This document shows positions 34,618 to 47,374 of a stretch of DNA of 64,000 bases, one piece after another (positions within the stretch are counted from its first letter, which is position 1; each line of letters begins with the position of its first letter). Below the pieces are notes generated by a model that was given only the letters and a program-made list of their open reading frames with translations, was not told the origin of the DNA and did no database searches. Origin of the DNA: Gonapodya prolifera JEL478 (Eukaryota > Monoblepharomycota > Monoblepharidomycetes > Monoblepharidales > Gonapodyaceae). Where the stretch lies: NCBI GenBank assembly GCA_001574975.1, contig KQ965762.1, forward strand, positions 144,451 to 208,450, in the 5' to 3' direction. Both the position numbers and the translations under genes were made by a program.

Positions 34618-35079
34618 AGAGTTGGACGGCGATACGTATAATCTGTGCCACTTTCTCTAATGAACCACTGGACTTTTGGGCGGCCCGGCCGAAGGAAGTT
34701 TTGGGACAATGTCTCCGTGCCTTAATCACTTTGAAGTTTGAATTGGACTCTAGACGCAAGACGTTGTGATGACTTCCCCCTTGTTTGTTTTTGTGATGTG
34801 TTTTCCATTTCGTTTTAATTTTCCTCGCCACCAAGAACGGGTTTTTCTTAGCACCCCGTTAAGCTTTGCATAGCAATATCTCGCGTTGTTTCACAGTATG
34901 GAAATGGAAACTAGATTTGTATCATAGTGGTAAATGAAGAAAATGGGGGAGAAAAGCGATTCCAGGAACTGTGCAAATTGAATTTGCGATATACACGAAA
35001 TGTTACATTCATTCCCGAGATCTTGTGTGTTATAATATGACAACCGATGGCCAAGCCCCTCTTCCCCTTTCTCCCTTCT

Positions 35080-35960
35080 CCCCCCCCTTTCTCTCTTCCT
35101 CCTTCACCGCGCAATCCTGACGTTTCCCTCTCTGTGGACAACACTCGACTTCAGCGACGCCAGCGAGCGCTTCACAGACGACGACTTCGACGCTTTCCTC
35201 CGAAAAGTCGCAGCATGGATCGCTCCTGCGCTCAACGTTCCGCTCGCTGACGCCGTCGAAAAACTCCACACCCAAATCACAACCGTCGTTTTCGACGGAA
35301 CCGGAATCACAGCGCGAGCAGCGTGCACGGTGGTGCGCTCAATGCCTGCTCTGCGACGGCTATCCCTGCGAAACTGCGCAGCGAACATAGACCCTAATGC
35401 CCTGGACACCCGAGAGTTCCTTCGTATGTCGCACGACAAACCACCACCACTCACTCATCTGGACATCTCGTCGCCCCAACTGGGCACCTTCACCGCCTCA
35501 ATGCAAAAGCTCTTCCGCACGCTCGACTCCTTCCAGTACCGACACCTGGTCCAGTACCGCCCCTCCTTATGCACCACATGCACCACCCTCTCCACAGCTT
35601 ACGACTCCTTCATGAACCACGTCGGGCGCCCCGCAGTCCCCGTCCCCGCGCGAGACGCGCACACGCGGTGCTGGCGCTGCATCGCCCCATCCGACATGTG
35701 CGGACTGCAAAACGTACCACCCGGACACCTCTGTCGAGACAGACTACGCACCCCTCTTACCGCACGAGTGTCTCAGGTGTGGCGACGGGGGACTGTCGCG
35801 CCGCTGTCCCGCGTGCTCCACGGCGTGGACATTATGTCGTGAAGGGGTGTCGGAGTAACGTACCCAAAGCGCGTCTCTGGAAGGAACGATCGGTGCCCTG
35901 AATGTGGAAACGGACCCTTTTGTGGTCAGCACAGACAGATGTGTCACTATTGAAATTGAT
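35080..35960 (+). CDS. F-box/LRR-like protein with zinc ribbons, probably broken
   Basis: A frame running through LTFPSLWTTLDFSDASERF, VAAWIAPALNVPL, MPALRRLSLRNCAANI and PPLTHLDISSPQL has the style of fungal F-box/LRR proteins (W-T-LDF after the F-box, then irregular LRRs). It leads into Cys pairs (CTTC, CWRC). About two bases seem missing after SDMC (near 35700); the next frame then gives CADCKTYHP, CLRCGDGGLSRRCPAC and, further on, CPECGNGPFCGQH, a chain of zinc-ribbon motifs. The F-box start upstream is not found. Either a pseudogene or a gene with an unrecognised intron. Confidence 0.45.
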
Positions 35961-36866
35961 GCTCTTCCTTCCCTCACATTATGTGCGGCACTTGCTGGAT
36001 ACCGCATAAGCTTTTCCAGTATGACAAGTGCAAATCTCGAAAGCACAGACATGTCTGACTTATTTCCGGTGGCGATGTGCCGTCATGTGAAACAAACATC
36101 AAAATTACACAACAATCATCGGAGCATTCTCCAGCTCCATAGACAAAAAAGAGTCCGCAAAAGTGCGCATGTCCATCAATCGATGACTATTACTCGGAGG
36201 GGCTGACTGGGTTGAGCGTCCACACTCCCTCCGTTCGGTCTTCCGCGCTTCGACTTCGACACGTCTCCTAGATTCATATTCTTCACCTTCCCAATGAAAT
36301 GATCCCTCCTGTCCTCCCTACAATCGCACATACCCATGTACAATCCATCTTTCTTGCTGTACGTGTGCTCCGGATCCTCGCCGTACGGAGCCTTTGCCGC
36401 CCGGGCCTTGCAATGTTTCTGTATCGACCATCACGCGGATCGAGCCTTCAATGGGCGAATCGGGTGCGTCTGGGCATGGGACGGGGTTTGGATGGATTAC
36501 CTTTGGCGGAGAGCACAAACCACATTTCCTCGCATTTCGAACACACAGGGAAGACATTACACAGCCGCAACCCCAGGAAAGGACTCATCCAGTCTTTTCT
36601 AGGGAATTGATAAATTTCACGATAATGATGGTATTTGTCTCATCGTCCACGGTGCATTTGAGGAGGGACATCTCTTGCAAGAGCTCACCTTTGAGATGAT
36701 GTATGGTTGGTCACTGTTTTTCACCTGCACAAAAACGGGTTCTGATCTTGGGACGGTTGAATAATGATGAGTGCCTCACAACTTCTGCCGATTGGTCGAA
36801 GTGGCGATTGATCCCAATGGGCACCAAAACGAAAGCTCGTTACAGTAAGACGATAATGAGAAGATT
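35961..36866. other. Intergenic, possible remnants
   Basis: Short open frames without recognisable family; may include decayed tail of the zinc-ribbon gene upstream. Confidence 0.35.
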
Positions 36867-38321
36867 ATGGACTTCAATATGAACAGTCACTTCTGCTCGT
36901 CGGGGCCTCAGTCACCCCGTTTTCTTGGTTTCGTTGATGCCTGCGGTGTCCGCAGGAAGTTCAAAATTTCGCGCAAGAATAGGTCTTCGCCACTGTTTGA
37001 CAATCCGACACACCTGCAGGTATTAGCGATCGATTCGACACGAGAGATGATTCGCTGGCGAAGTCCGAGCAGAAGAACGCAGATTCATCCTGGCGATGGG
37101 GACACAGCGGCGACGCGATCGCGGAGCTCGACCAGGAAGCGCTTCTCCTTTTTCGGGTCCCCGGCGGACTACACCGTGCCTGAACCACCGAAACCGACGG
37201 CGGATTCCACAGCAGAAACGCCCGCCGTCACCCCGACGGATCTCCTCTTCGACGCATGTGAGGAGGGCAACTTGAACCTTGTCCTCAAACAATTGAAACT
37301 GGGCGCGGACCCCAACGCGAGAAAACGAGTGACGCTGAAAGTGAACGTTGAAATCGAAAAGCGGACGTTTCAGCCTGTGGTGCTCCCCAACGGCACCAGA
37401 CTTCTTCCCAAGGAGGAGCGGACAGACACGGTGTATGGCGAGTCTCTACTCGCCATTGCAATTTGTATGGGAAGAACGGACATTGCGCGAGCTCTTTTGG
37501 AGGCTGGCGCGGACCCAAACCGCGAAATTGACTGGCATATCGCCGACTGTTGGGAAGTGTTCACGCAGGACCAGTGGACACGGCGATGGCGGTTCAACTA
37601 CCGGTTTCCCTCGGCGCTGGCGTTTGCATTGGCGAGGGGACGCAGGGTGGCCTTTAATTCGATCGGGGGCGAGGAAGGAAGGCCGCCGAGCCCCGAACAG
37701 CCCTCCACCTCCGAAGCCCGCGTTTGGGTCAACAAGAAGGGCTCCCACGTCATCCTGGAGCGTCCCACGCGGTGGGCTCACGTCCGGGAGGAGTGTCTCC
37801 TGGACCCCAGCATCGACATGGCGCGGGCGCTTCTTCACCACGGAGCCGAGGTGTCGACGACGGTCGTTAATACCATACGGAAGCTGAACAACCCGGCGTT
37901 TGTGGACTTACTCGATAAGCACGTCACGTACCACTTGAACAAAACGCTGCCGCGGTTGGGATCCTCCAGCGGGCAAACACCCATTTCTCCCGCCGTCGAA
38001 CGATCCCGCGCCTCTTCACCCACAACGACCCCTCCTCCTTCCCCATCCAGCGCGTCGCCTCTTCCCCTTACCCTTGGAACCCCCTCCCATCGCTGGAGCC
38101 TCAGCGGTGTGACGGTCATCGCGCACATGGACACGCTCCACAAGGAGAACGCAGACTTGAAGGCGGAGGTGCAAGGGCTCCGCGAAAAGGTGGAGTGGCT
38201 GGAGAAGTACAATGTGCTGCTGGAGCAGCAGAACTTTGTGTTGAGGGAGAAGGTACCTCTGACGATTCTTCCCGGGACTGGTCAGCAGGGTGCGCCGCAG
38301 TTGGACGAGTCGGGGAATTGA
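36867..38321 (+). CDS. Ankyrin-repeat protein with C-terminal coiled coil, 484 aa
   Basis: Single frame from the ATG at 36867. Ankyrin units are seen at about residues 125-150 (TDLLFDACEEGNLNLVLKQL, then LGADPNARKRVT) and 190-215 (SLLAIAICMGRTDIARALLE, AGADPN), with a looser unit near 315 (DMARALLHHGAEV). A Ser/Pro-rich linker (residues ~370-405) is followed by a coiled coil of about 45 residues (LHKENADLKAEVQGLREKVE). Ankyrin units bind protein partners and the coiled coil should dimerise. No enzyme or membrane part. A shorter start at a downstream Met is possible. Confidence 0.75.
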   Translation: MDFNMNSHFCSSGPQSPRFLGFVDACGVRRKFKISRKNRSSPLFDNPTHLQVLAIDSTREMIRWRSPSRRTQIHPGDGDTAATRSRSSTRKRFSFFGSPADYTVPEPPKPTADSTAETPAVTPTDLLFDACEEGNLNLVLKQLKLGADPNARKRVTLKVNVEIEKRTFQPVVLPNGTRLLPKEERTDTVYGESLLAIAICMGRTDIARALLEAGADPNREIDWHIADCWEVFTQDQWTRRWRFNYRFPSALAFALARGRRVAFNSIGGEEGRPPSPEQPSTSEARVWVNKKGSHVILERPTRWAHVREECLLDPSIDMARALLHHGAEVSTTVVNTIRKLNNPAFVDLLDKHVTYHLNKTLPRLGSSSGQTPISPAVERSRASSPTTTPPPSPSSASPLPLTLGTPSHRWSLSGVTVIAHMDTLHKENADLKAEVQGLREKVEWLEKYNVLLEQQNFVLREKVPLTILPGTGQQGAPQLDESGN

Positions 38322-38677
38322 AGGACTTCGGGCACGTGGATTCCACTCTTTATCAAACTGTATAACCCTGCTATTCCCACGACAAGTGTTTGTAACCGTA
38401 CATAGTGTTAGCCGTTACCCACTACCCCTCCACATTGGAACACACAAGCATTTCTAACTGTTGTATTGGCACAAAATCATCCCATAAATTAAGCTCTTCT
38501 AAAATTTGAATTTTGCCGCATTTTGCAAGCGTCCACGCAACTTTCGAAGCAAAAAGAATGTAATCGCGATTGGCTGAGTGTGGCACAGTCCAATTCAAAA
38601 GGGCTGCAACTCGCCCACAATTCCGCATCCAACAACTCCAATCACTCACTCAATCCAACCGCGCACGCTTACGCAAC

Positions 38678-39917
<1,240 letters not shown>

Positions 39918-40076
39918 GCGGTGTTTGATTGAATGGGGTAGTTGTGTATTATTGCATTCGATTGTAAAAATTCCAATTGAATGGTTGTTCGGATGATAAT
40001 CTCCGTGTCCGCTAAGTAATAAGTTGGTCGTGTCTGAATGACTGTCGAAGGGTGAAGAAATGTGAAAACAAAAGAA

Positions 40077-42364
40077 ATGCCTGAGAACAAATCACCGTCC
40101 CTGTCGATCCCACGCTCGCAATTGCACACCTCCCTAAAGGCTCTCTCTGGGCCTACAAACGCGCTCTCCTCGGACTGGGCGACGCTCGTCAGCAAAAGGC
40201 TGCTGAATCCAATCGCTGCACCTGTCACGAATGGAACGACTTCAGGGGACAGAAAACGGCCCAGATCACTCGATGCATTTCAAAATAGTACTGCGTTGCT
40301 TGAGCGAGTGCCCTCCCTTGGCGTGGGGATGTCACAGGCCGTGAAGGACTTTCTCTTGCTAGACGCCAATGGACGCCCTGCACAGAACCCGTTCACGCGA
40401 GTGACGTTTCCCTCTGGACTAACGATTGGTGATATGTCGTCTAATGCAGGAGCTCTGCCGAATCTCTTTACGGCGCTATCCGTTGACAAGACCAACATTA
40501 CAATGTCGGTCCACGACATTCATCTTGTTCATCAGGCGAAGGTGGCACTGGACAACGCGTCAAAGCACAAAGCCGGCCTTCGGACCGTGTCCGTGCTAGA
40601 GCTTGCTCGGTCAAGCGTCAATGAGCGGTTGGAGAAGCAGAGCGCGGAGTTCGAAAAGTCCCTCGCGGGTGAGGTGGAACCCCTCTGGGTACCACTGAAA
40701 GAATTTGCAGTAGCGCTCCAGGAATGGGAAGCTCGCGCCAAGGAATGGGTAGAGAAGACCGTCCCGAAAGCCTTGGGAGCGGATCAACCTCGGACATTCG
40801 ACGACTTTTGGACTCAGAACGTGGACGGGAAATTGAAGACCGACGCCGATGTAAGCGCGTTCGAACATTGGTGCTCTTACTTGTGAAATATCCTGACACA
40901 CCATTTTCATTTCATCCGAAGAGTGCCACCCTCGATAATCTCTTCTCTGCGCACGTTTCTTCGGCAAGATCCGGATTCCTCTCCTTATCCTCAACCGCTT
41001 TGTCTTCACTTCAGAATGACATTGTCTCTTTCTTCGACTCTTTGCCACGTGGCATCCTCCCAGCCGGTGCTTCCTCCTTCCGAATTCCCGATGTTCGTAC
41101 GAGCTTTGCAGCTCTCACTTCTTCGGTCGGCGCGGATACATTAGTGGAAGAGTTGAACCAACTCTCAACGCACTACACTTCAATTGTTTCCGCAACACCA
41201 AACCTCCCACTGAAAGGTCGATTGGAACGACTGTCCAACAAAGACTACCGAAAGCGATGGAAGAAGCTCGAGGCCCGCGCGTCCCATGTTCGCAAGCAGA
41301 TTGTGGACGGGGTGAAACGAATTCTTGCCGCGGACGGAAGCCTCGGGAAACTTTTGGTGTCTGGGATAGTAGATCCATTTGTTCGGCACGCTATCACGAA
41401 GGAGGAGCTTGTCGTGCGGTCGCATTATGAGTCTCTTTCATCCGACGTGCGTGCTAAAGAACTTGTTTCTGCCAAGCAGAGCTTGCTGGAGGACTTCACT
41501 GAGGGGATGGTGTTGGGTCACAATGTTGTTGGTCGGATCATCGTCGATGCCTTTGTCAAGGAGGCCCAAAGGCGAGGGGTGGCAGTGGCGTCGAAACCTG
41601 CAGTAGCGCTGAAGGCAAGTCGACCCAAAGAGAGAGCTTCGGGTGAGCCGAAGTTGGACAATAGTAATCGAGCGGCCGGTGTGGCTCCTGAGTCTGCGCG
41701 GATAGACACCGCAATCGAAGAGGACACGTCTTTTGACGATCGAGATATCATGGACGAGCGGGCCAATGCCGTCATTGAAGGAGGATACGAGAATGCCGTA
41801 GCGACACCGGATCAAAATCCACAACCCCCGCCACAACTTAAGCCCGCGCGTGGTGTCTCTTCTGGTACGAACGTCGCTGTATCGGGTACGACAACCGCGT
41901 CGCAGACAGCGGAGCATATCGCGATGATCCAGTCTCTCATGGCTGAACGAAATCAGTTGCATGCCCAGCTCCAAGCCCTCCCTGCACTTCGACAAGACGT
42001 GCTATACTTACAGCAGTTGGCGTCATCTCTTGAGCAACGACTGCTATTGGCGGAGTCAGAACTTGGGAAAGAGCGCATTATTAGGAAGGAATTCGAGCGG
42101 TTAGCTGGAGAACGCGAGGTGGCTCTAAACGAAGCGCGGGCTCGTCTCAAAGCGGTGGAGGCTCGATCAGCCGAGTCAGCGATCACCAACAAGAATGGTC
42201 GGCAGCCTGTTTGGAAAGCCCCTGGCTCAGGTCGACCTCTAACGAAGGGGGAATCCTTGCGGTGCGGGAAATGCTTTGGGAAGGGGCATGCGAGCGCCCA
42301 ATGCGAAAGCATTTGTGCTAATTGCGAACGCCCCGAGTGCCAAGGCAACTGTGGTGGTTGGTAG
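40077..42364 (+). CDS. Coiled-coil protein with C-terminal CCHC zinc knuckle, 738 aa
   Basis: Exons 40077-40850 and 40922-42364 around a 71-bp GT-AG intron, phase 0. The ATG at 40077 (MPENKSPSL) is the first in frame. The first ~450 residues are predicted mostly helical. About residues 610-690 form a coiled coil (LPALRQDVLYLQQLASSLEQ then RLLLAESELGKERII). The end reads CGKCFGKGHASAQC, a C-x2-C-x4-H-x4-C zinc knuckle, followed by a second Cys group (CANCERPECQGNC). Zinc knuckles of this form bind single-stranded nucleic acid; they occur in retroelement Gag and in host RNA-binding proteins. No protease or pol follows, and the frame is long and clean, so a host gene, perhaps of domesticated Gag type, is possible. 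Function unknown. Confidence 0.75.
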
Positions 42365-42589
42365 TCACGTACACGACGGAGGTGCCAAAAGAATTCCACC
42401 TTCAGATACGATTCACTCTCATTTTAAATGTATACGATTTTTGACGAAGGAGCAAGTCCCGGCCCTTTCCTATCCGCAGCGTTCATCTTGACCTCTCATG
42501 AGCCATGACGACCTTTACTTTGCTTCGGAAATACAATACAATAATCAAGCACGACTCAGCTGCTATGCTTTTGAAACTTATTGCATGTG

Positions 42590-44266
42590 TCAGTTCTCAA
42601 CGTTTGCAACATGATTCACTGCAATATAAGCAAACGTGCATGCCGGTCCAAGGTGGCGCCAGCACCAGCGTCTCTTCCCCATCAAGGATGCTGTCGTATT
42701 CCCGGCGGCGTATAAGCCCGGAATCACAGTTCCGTCCTCCCTCAGCACCCGTGCATGCTCGTCAGTAAGGAGTCCGCCCTTGGTACCAATGTCACCCGGA
42801 TACACCTTCATCCCGAAGAAAGGTGGCTTCTCGATTGTGCCCAGGTTGGGGTTTGGCTTGTGCCGCGGGTCGCCGAGAGAATGCTTGTATGACGTGTTCC
42901 CGGGGTGATGGTCTTCGTCAACACCTCGAAGGGCGAACTGGTTGAATCGCTCCACAGAGTGGACGAGTCGGTCAACATCTACTCCCATTTGGGTACCAAT
43001 GTCCTCCAAAGTCTCCAGTTTCAGAACGTATCCAGATGTAATTGCGTCCTTTGGAATCTTGAGTCGAGCCATGAAAACTGTTTGCAAGCATATATCGCTG
43101 GCAAAATTGGGAGTCGACCAGCAACCACGCTGGAATGCAAGGGACGTTCGTGTTGTGTTGGGACGTGATCTCCCCAATGAGTTGATAGGATTGTACTTCA
43201 TTCAAGAAGCGGCATCCGGATGAGTCCACGATCATAGAATGTGAAAGCACACGATCGTGCAGCATAAACTCTGGCTCTTTTGTGCGAGGATCAACTTGCG
43301 ATGGACCCCACCATGCCGTGTCGAAGAGAACAGTTGCTGCCCAAACTTCATGCCAGCTTGAATGGCATCTCCGGTGTCGGCGTGTGGAACAGATGTCCAC
43401 TCAGTAGTGGCAGGTCTGTAGCCATGTTTCTCCCTCATTTCATGATTCTTGGCAAAGCCACCTGCCGAAAGCAGAACGCATGTTTAGCCTTCACTCTTCG
43501 AACCCCTCCTTCTATTCGAACTGTGACGCCGACCACTCGGCCAGTGGAATCTGTGAGAAGATCTTGCATTGGGGAAGAACGCCAGGTGTCCGCCCAAGGG
43601 CTGATGCCGCCAAACGGGGTGCAAGAATAGATGCACCATTGACGAAGTCTTCGGCGTGTCCAAGCATTCGGTAGACTAGCGGAGCCTCAGAGCCGTAGAT
43701 TGGCGGCCAAGGTGTTGAGCGAAGCAGGAGATGGTTCTTCCAGTCGCCGAGTTTACTAATGTCGAAAACCATTCCCTCTATTGTGCTGCCGTTAGACTTT
43801 CCTCCTGCTTCGTTGGGATGGTAGTTTGGAACACCGTCAGATAATGTCCAGTGAAAGCCGAGTGATTCAAGATATTCGACCATCGTTGATGCATTCTGGT
43901 CAGACGTCTGCTGAGCCCAACTGCTTTGTGGGAACGCACCTTGACATACACTCTTTTTCGAACTTTGGTAGAGTACGTTGCATCGGGAACAAGAACTTCC
44001 AGGTATCTCATGGCTTCTTCTTCCGAGTCTGCAAGTCCTTTCGCTCTCAGGAGATCATTGTTTGGAATCCAAAGTCCACCGCCCGACCACACAGATGCAC
44101 CACCAACTTCGTCACCTTTTTCGGTCACCAGAGGTTTTAATCCGTGAGCGTGAGCCCGAAGTGCAGCAGTAAGTCCAGCAGCCCCAGCACCGAATGTAAC
44201 GATGTCACGGGTTTCGTTAAATCCTCCGTGCAAATGGAGATGATGCGATAAAGTTCGACAATTCAA
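42590..44266 (-). pseudogene. FAD-dependent 3-ketosteroid dehydrogenase/fumarate-reductase-like pseudogene
   Basis: The minus strand carries, in order, the FAD-binding GAGAAGLTAALRAHAHG, the GGASVWSGGGLWIPNN loop, TSDQNASTMVEYLESLGFHW after an intron (about 43907-43940), AGGFAKNHEMREKHG, WWGPSQVDPRTKEPEFMLHD, LNEVQSYQ, and near the C-terminus VYPGDIGTKGGLLTDEHARV, GLYAAGNTTASLMG and GPACTFAYIA. That is the full motif series of the flavoprotein family containing 3-ketosteroid Delta1-dehydrogenases. The pieces lie in different frames: single-base shifts occur near 43475, 43345, 43075 and 42650, and a stretch of the substrate domain near 43610 seems lost. So the gene is dead. Substrate of the ancestor cannot be told. 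Confidence 0.85.
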
Positions 44267-44539
44267 GCGTCAAGTTCGTTCATACAGTAAAGAGCTCAGC
44301 AAGATTCAAACCTCGCCCAGTGTGCCGATGACCAATATGTCCCACAGTCGTGTAAGGTTTCAGGGACCGCCGCATCGTGGACCGTAATGTTGAGCTGGAT
44401 GGCATCGTCGGAGAGCTCAGTCGTTTCGGTGCAGATCCCTGAGGGCTCCGAGATGCCGAGAACAACAAACCTGCCGGCAAAAGCAGAAACTCCCCACACC
44501 ATCTCCTCAGACTTTGAATTGCACTATTATTATGGCAAA

Positions 44540-46950
44540 AATCAAAAGTCAGACTCTCATAAATAGCAGCCATAAGCTAAAATTCAAACCCTTCCTTCCT
44601 CACTTCTACTCTCATTCCAACATTCATTTTCGTGAACGCCTGGATAGCCCTCATCGCAGACGTGGTGAAGTCACGTGGACCACAAACAAAGACCAGAAGC
44701 GACTGACAAGAAGAAGGAACGTTCGACAAAAGAACGTCTGACGGAGCAAAGATGCCAGAGAGTGAACGTAATTGTCACTTCGGTGATCTACCACAGCTTT
44801 CCGAAATAGAGTACTCACTGCTGTGATCCATCCTACCATTTACCCTCACTGGGCTAGCACGGGACGTAGATTCATTTTTGTGGTCCTTTGAAGTCGAAGA
44901 TCGTGATTAAGTTTAGGTTTCCCATTTCTTTTACAGTACAACGGAACTTACCTCGAGAGACTCTCTCTCTTCGTCTTCGTTTTCTTGTAACGTCACGTTC
45001 TCACTGATGAGCTCTTGTGCTTTAACCTTGGAGACAGTGGAGTACACGGAGATTCTGACTTCGACGTTACTGTTCTTTCCCTCTTCAAAGAGATCTAAAG
45101 CGAAACGAGACATAAAGACATCAAAAATGTTTGAACATGTCTTTCATGCTCACCGCCAATCAAAGAAACTCCCTCGACGCCAGATCCGCTTCTGACACCC
45201 CACGCCAAGATGACCTCACTCACTCCCTTAGAAGAAATCGCAGTCCTCGCCACTCCTACAGCTGGTGAAAGGCCCGTCCCCGCAGCCATACACAGAACTT
45301 TTTCGTAACCATTCGCGCAAATGTCACCTCCGAAAGGTCCGTCCAGACGAAATGAAAGCTGGGGTCGAGCAGATTCGTCCCCTTTTGCTGTCAGCTGGCG
45401 CTCAAGGTGGTGCGCCCAGGTGTTTGTCGAAGACTGTGAGGGGCGGAAAAGGATCGTGGCAGTTGGAGATCCGGCGGGTTGGGCAAAGCTGGAACGATGG
45501 GACGAAAGTGTCAGCAGTGCTNTTTTGCGCTGAATCTCGACATCTGGTACAGTCCCTGTAGCACTCACCTGAAAGGNTGCCACTGGTGCTTGGAGAGCTC
45601 TGGAGACGAGAACAACGCCCATCCACCGCCGCCCTCNNNNNNGTCAAGCCCCTGCGGCCACAAAAAGTCCACCCGAACAAATCCAGCTGGCTCTTTCCGG
45701 ACCTTGATAATATCAACAGTCCGCGTTGTCGCAGTCCAGCGAAGCAAGAGATCGTAACCGTACAGGNCAAGACCCGGGATGCAGTAATAGAAGTCCGACG
45801 CTGCGTGGATCCAGGCAAGGAACATGGCTGGGAATACGAGGAAGTGGGTGTAGTAGAATAGCTCAAAGCGCTTGCGGCGGATAATTGGAAGGGACATGAC
45901 GGCGACTGGGATGAACATTATTGTGGAGTATATGCCGATGGCCGACTGCCAGCTGCGAGCAGGAGATCGATCAATTAGCAAACGTTTGATCAAAAAGCAC
46001 CAGCCACAACCTACCTTCCCAGACCATATTTGGGTGGGGATTCACCAGCCCCAGGGTTGAACCCGCCATAAAAGAAGACTGAGATGAGGTTTGCAGGAGT
46101 CCTCCATTGCGCGGTGTAGATGATGAAAGGAATCAAATGGAAGCACACTGCCATCCACATGAAGTATCCAACCCAGCGGTGCAGCCACACTTGTCCGTCG
46201 AACGAAACACCAAAAATCCTGCGATACCCCGAATTCTTCACCGCAAGGAGCATGGCAAGTCCGAGAGGCACGTCGGTCAGCTTGCCGGTGAACATGACCC
46301 AGAACAGCGCTGTGCGGCGCGCCGGTGCGAGTTTCCGGGTGACGTAGGAAGGTGTGTTGAGGAGCTCCTCGACCCATACCAGGAAGAAGCCGAGGTTGAA
46401 CGCAAGGAGGACGACAATCCAGAGAAGGCACAGAAGCTCGGAGAGTGTGAAAACTCCCGGGTGAGATGTCACGATGACAGGGAGAGACATGCGTCGGGAG
46501 AGGGTTGGTGATCGTCGAATCTATTATGAGGCACTGATTGAGGCTCGAAGAAAGACACGGATGAATGAAGATTTGTACCAACTGCGATGGCGGCAATCGT
46601 TCCAATTGCAATCCATCCGTAAAACACCAGAAGGGTGATCCTCGAGCTTGTTTTCGCCATCGGCTGATAGCTCTCGATGCAAAAGTCCGCGAGACAAGTG
46701 TACTCCATGAGGACATTCCCGAGAACGATCCCGGTGATATCTTTCAAGAAACTTGGGTTAGCGATGACTTGAATGAAAAAGATCCGGCACGACTCACAAG
46801 CGAACACGGTAACCCCAACCAGGGCCGTAGCTGATCTAAGGTAATGCATCGGCTGCAACACGTTTCCAGAGGTTGGTTTACCGCCATGTTGGTTTCGAGA
46901 TTGGGGGATCAAAGTGGGGAAGTTATCGCGGTCACAAGGATAGCAATCCT
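44540..46950 (-). repeat. Inverted duplication, right arm
   Basis: Partner of 26972-29330. Its core 45299-46020 is the exact reverse complement of 27860-28581, with N characters at mirrored positions (45522, 45577, 45637-45642, 45767). Confidence 0.9.
44577..46849 (-). CDS. Ferric-reductase/NADPH-oxidase family protein, 601 aa, 8 exons
   Basis: Exons: 46798-46849, 46583-46740, 46015-46520, 45569-45952, 45154-45488, 44952-45094, 44819-44885, 44577-44737; every junction is GT-AG and in frame. Membrane core: HRWVGYFMWMAVCFH (H-x13-H) and THFLVFPAMFLAWIH (H-x12-H) give the two heme-binding His pairs of the FRE/NOX family. FAD site HQW.PFS (one base is N), then the NADPH side: GPFGG, MAAGTGLSPAVGV and the C-terminal CGPRDF. 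Such enzymes pass electrons from cytosolic NADPH across the plasma membrane to Fe3+ or Cu2+ (or oxygen). The absence of EF-hands fits a metal reductase. It is the intact partner of the broken copy at 27065-29299. Confidence 0.9.
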
Positions 46951-47374
46951 CACCTCAACAAACTGGTCACAGGTAAACAAAGCCCGCTAAAGTTTCCAGC
47001 GAAGCACTGGCAATCTCTTGCGCCACCACGCTTCCGAATTGCAGAAATGCAGCCCACAAATTTCCTGGAAGCCCGAACCTGCGCTCGACGCCCTTCGTCC
47101 TAATTCCACTATTCCAAGGACAGAGCCACAGGAGACGGAAACGCCAGCCAATCGCATGTGATCTCGAGTCTTGGGAAATGGCCGATGAGGTGACCTTCAT
47201 CGAGGACCACCGTGAATGCAAATATGGAAAACGTAACAAGCACGGAGCCAATGGACTCTCTACCCTCGTGGAAGCAATTAATCAATTATCCAACTTCCAT
47301 TCAAACTGCATACAAGTAAAGTTAAAAAAACCCCAGCGACATCCTACACTCTCTCCCCTCTCCCCTCTCCATTC
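46850..47374. other. Spacer between tandem ferric reductases
   Basis: Promoter of the 44577-46849 gene and 3' region of the next. No ORF of recognisable family. A conserved CCCACTTTGATC stretch upstream of the start is shared with the pseudogene promoter. Confidence 0.5.

Noticed and set aside
44296-44502. Short minus-strand ORF MVWGVSAFAGRF as extra C-terminal exon of the ferric reductase
   Set aside because: The reductase already ends at 44577 with the family C-terminus, and no splice links the two.
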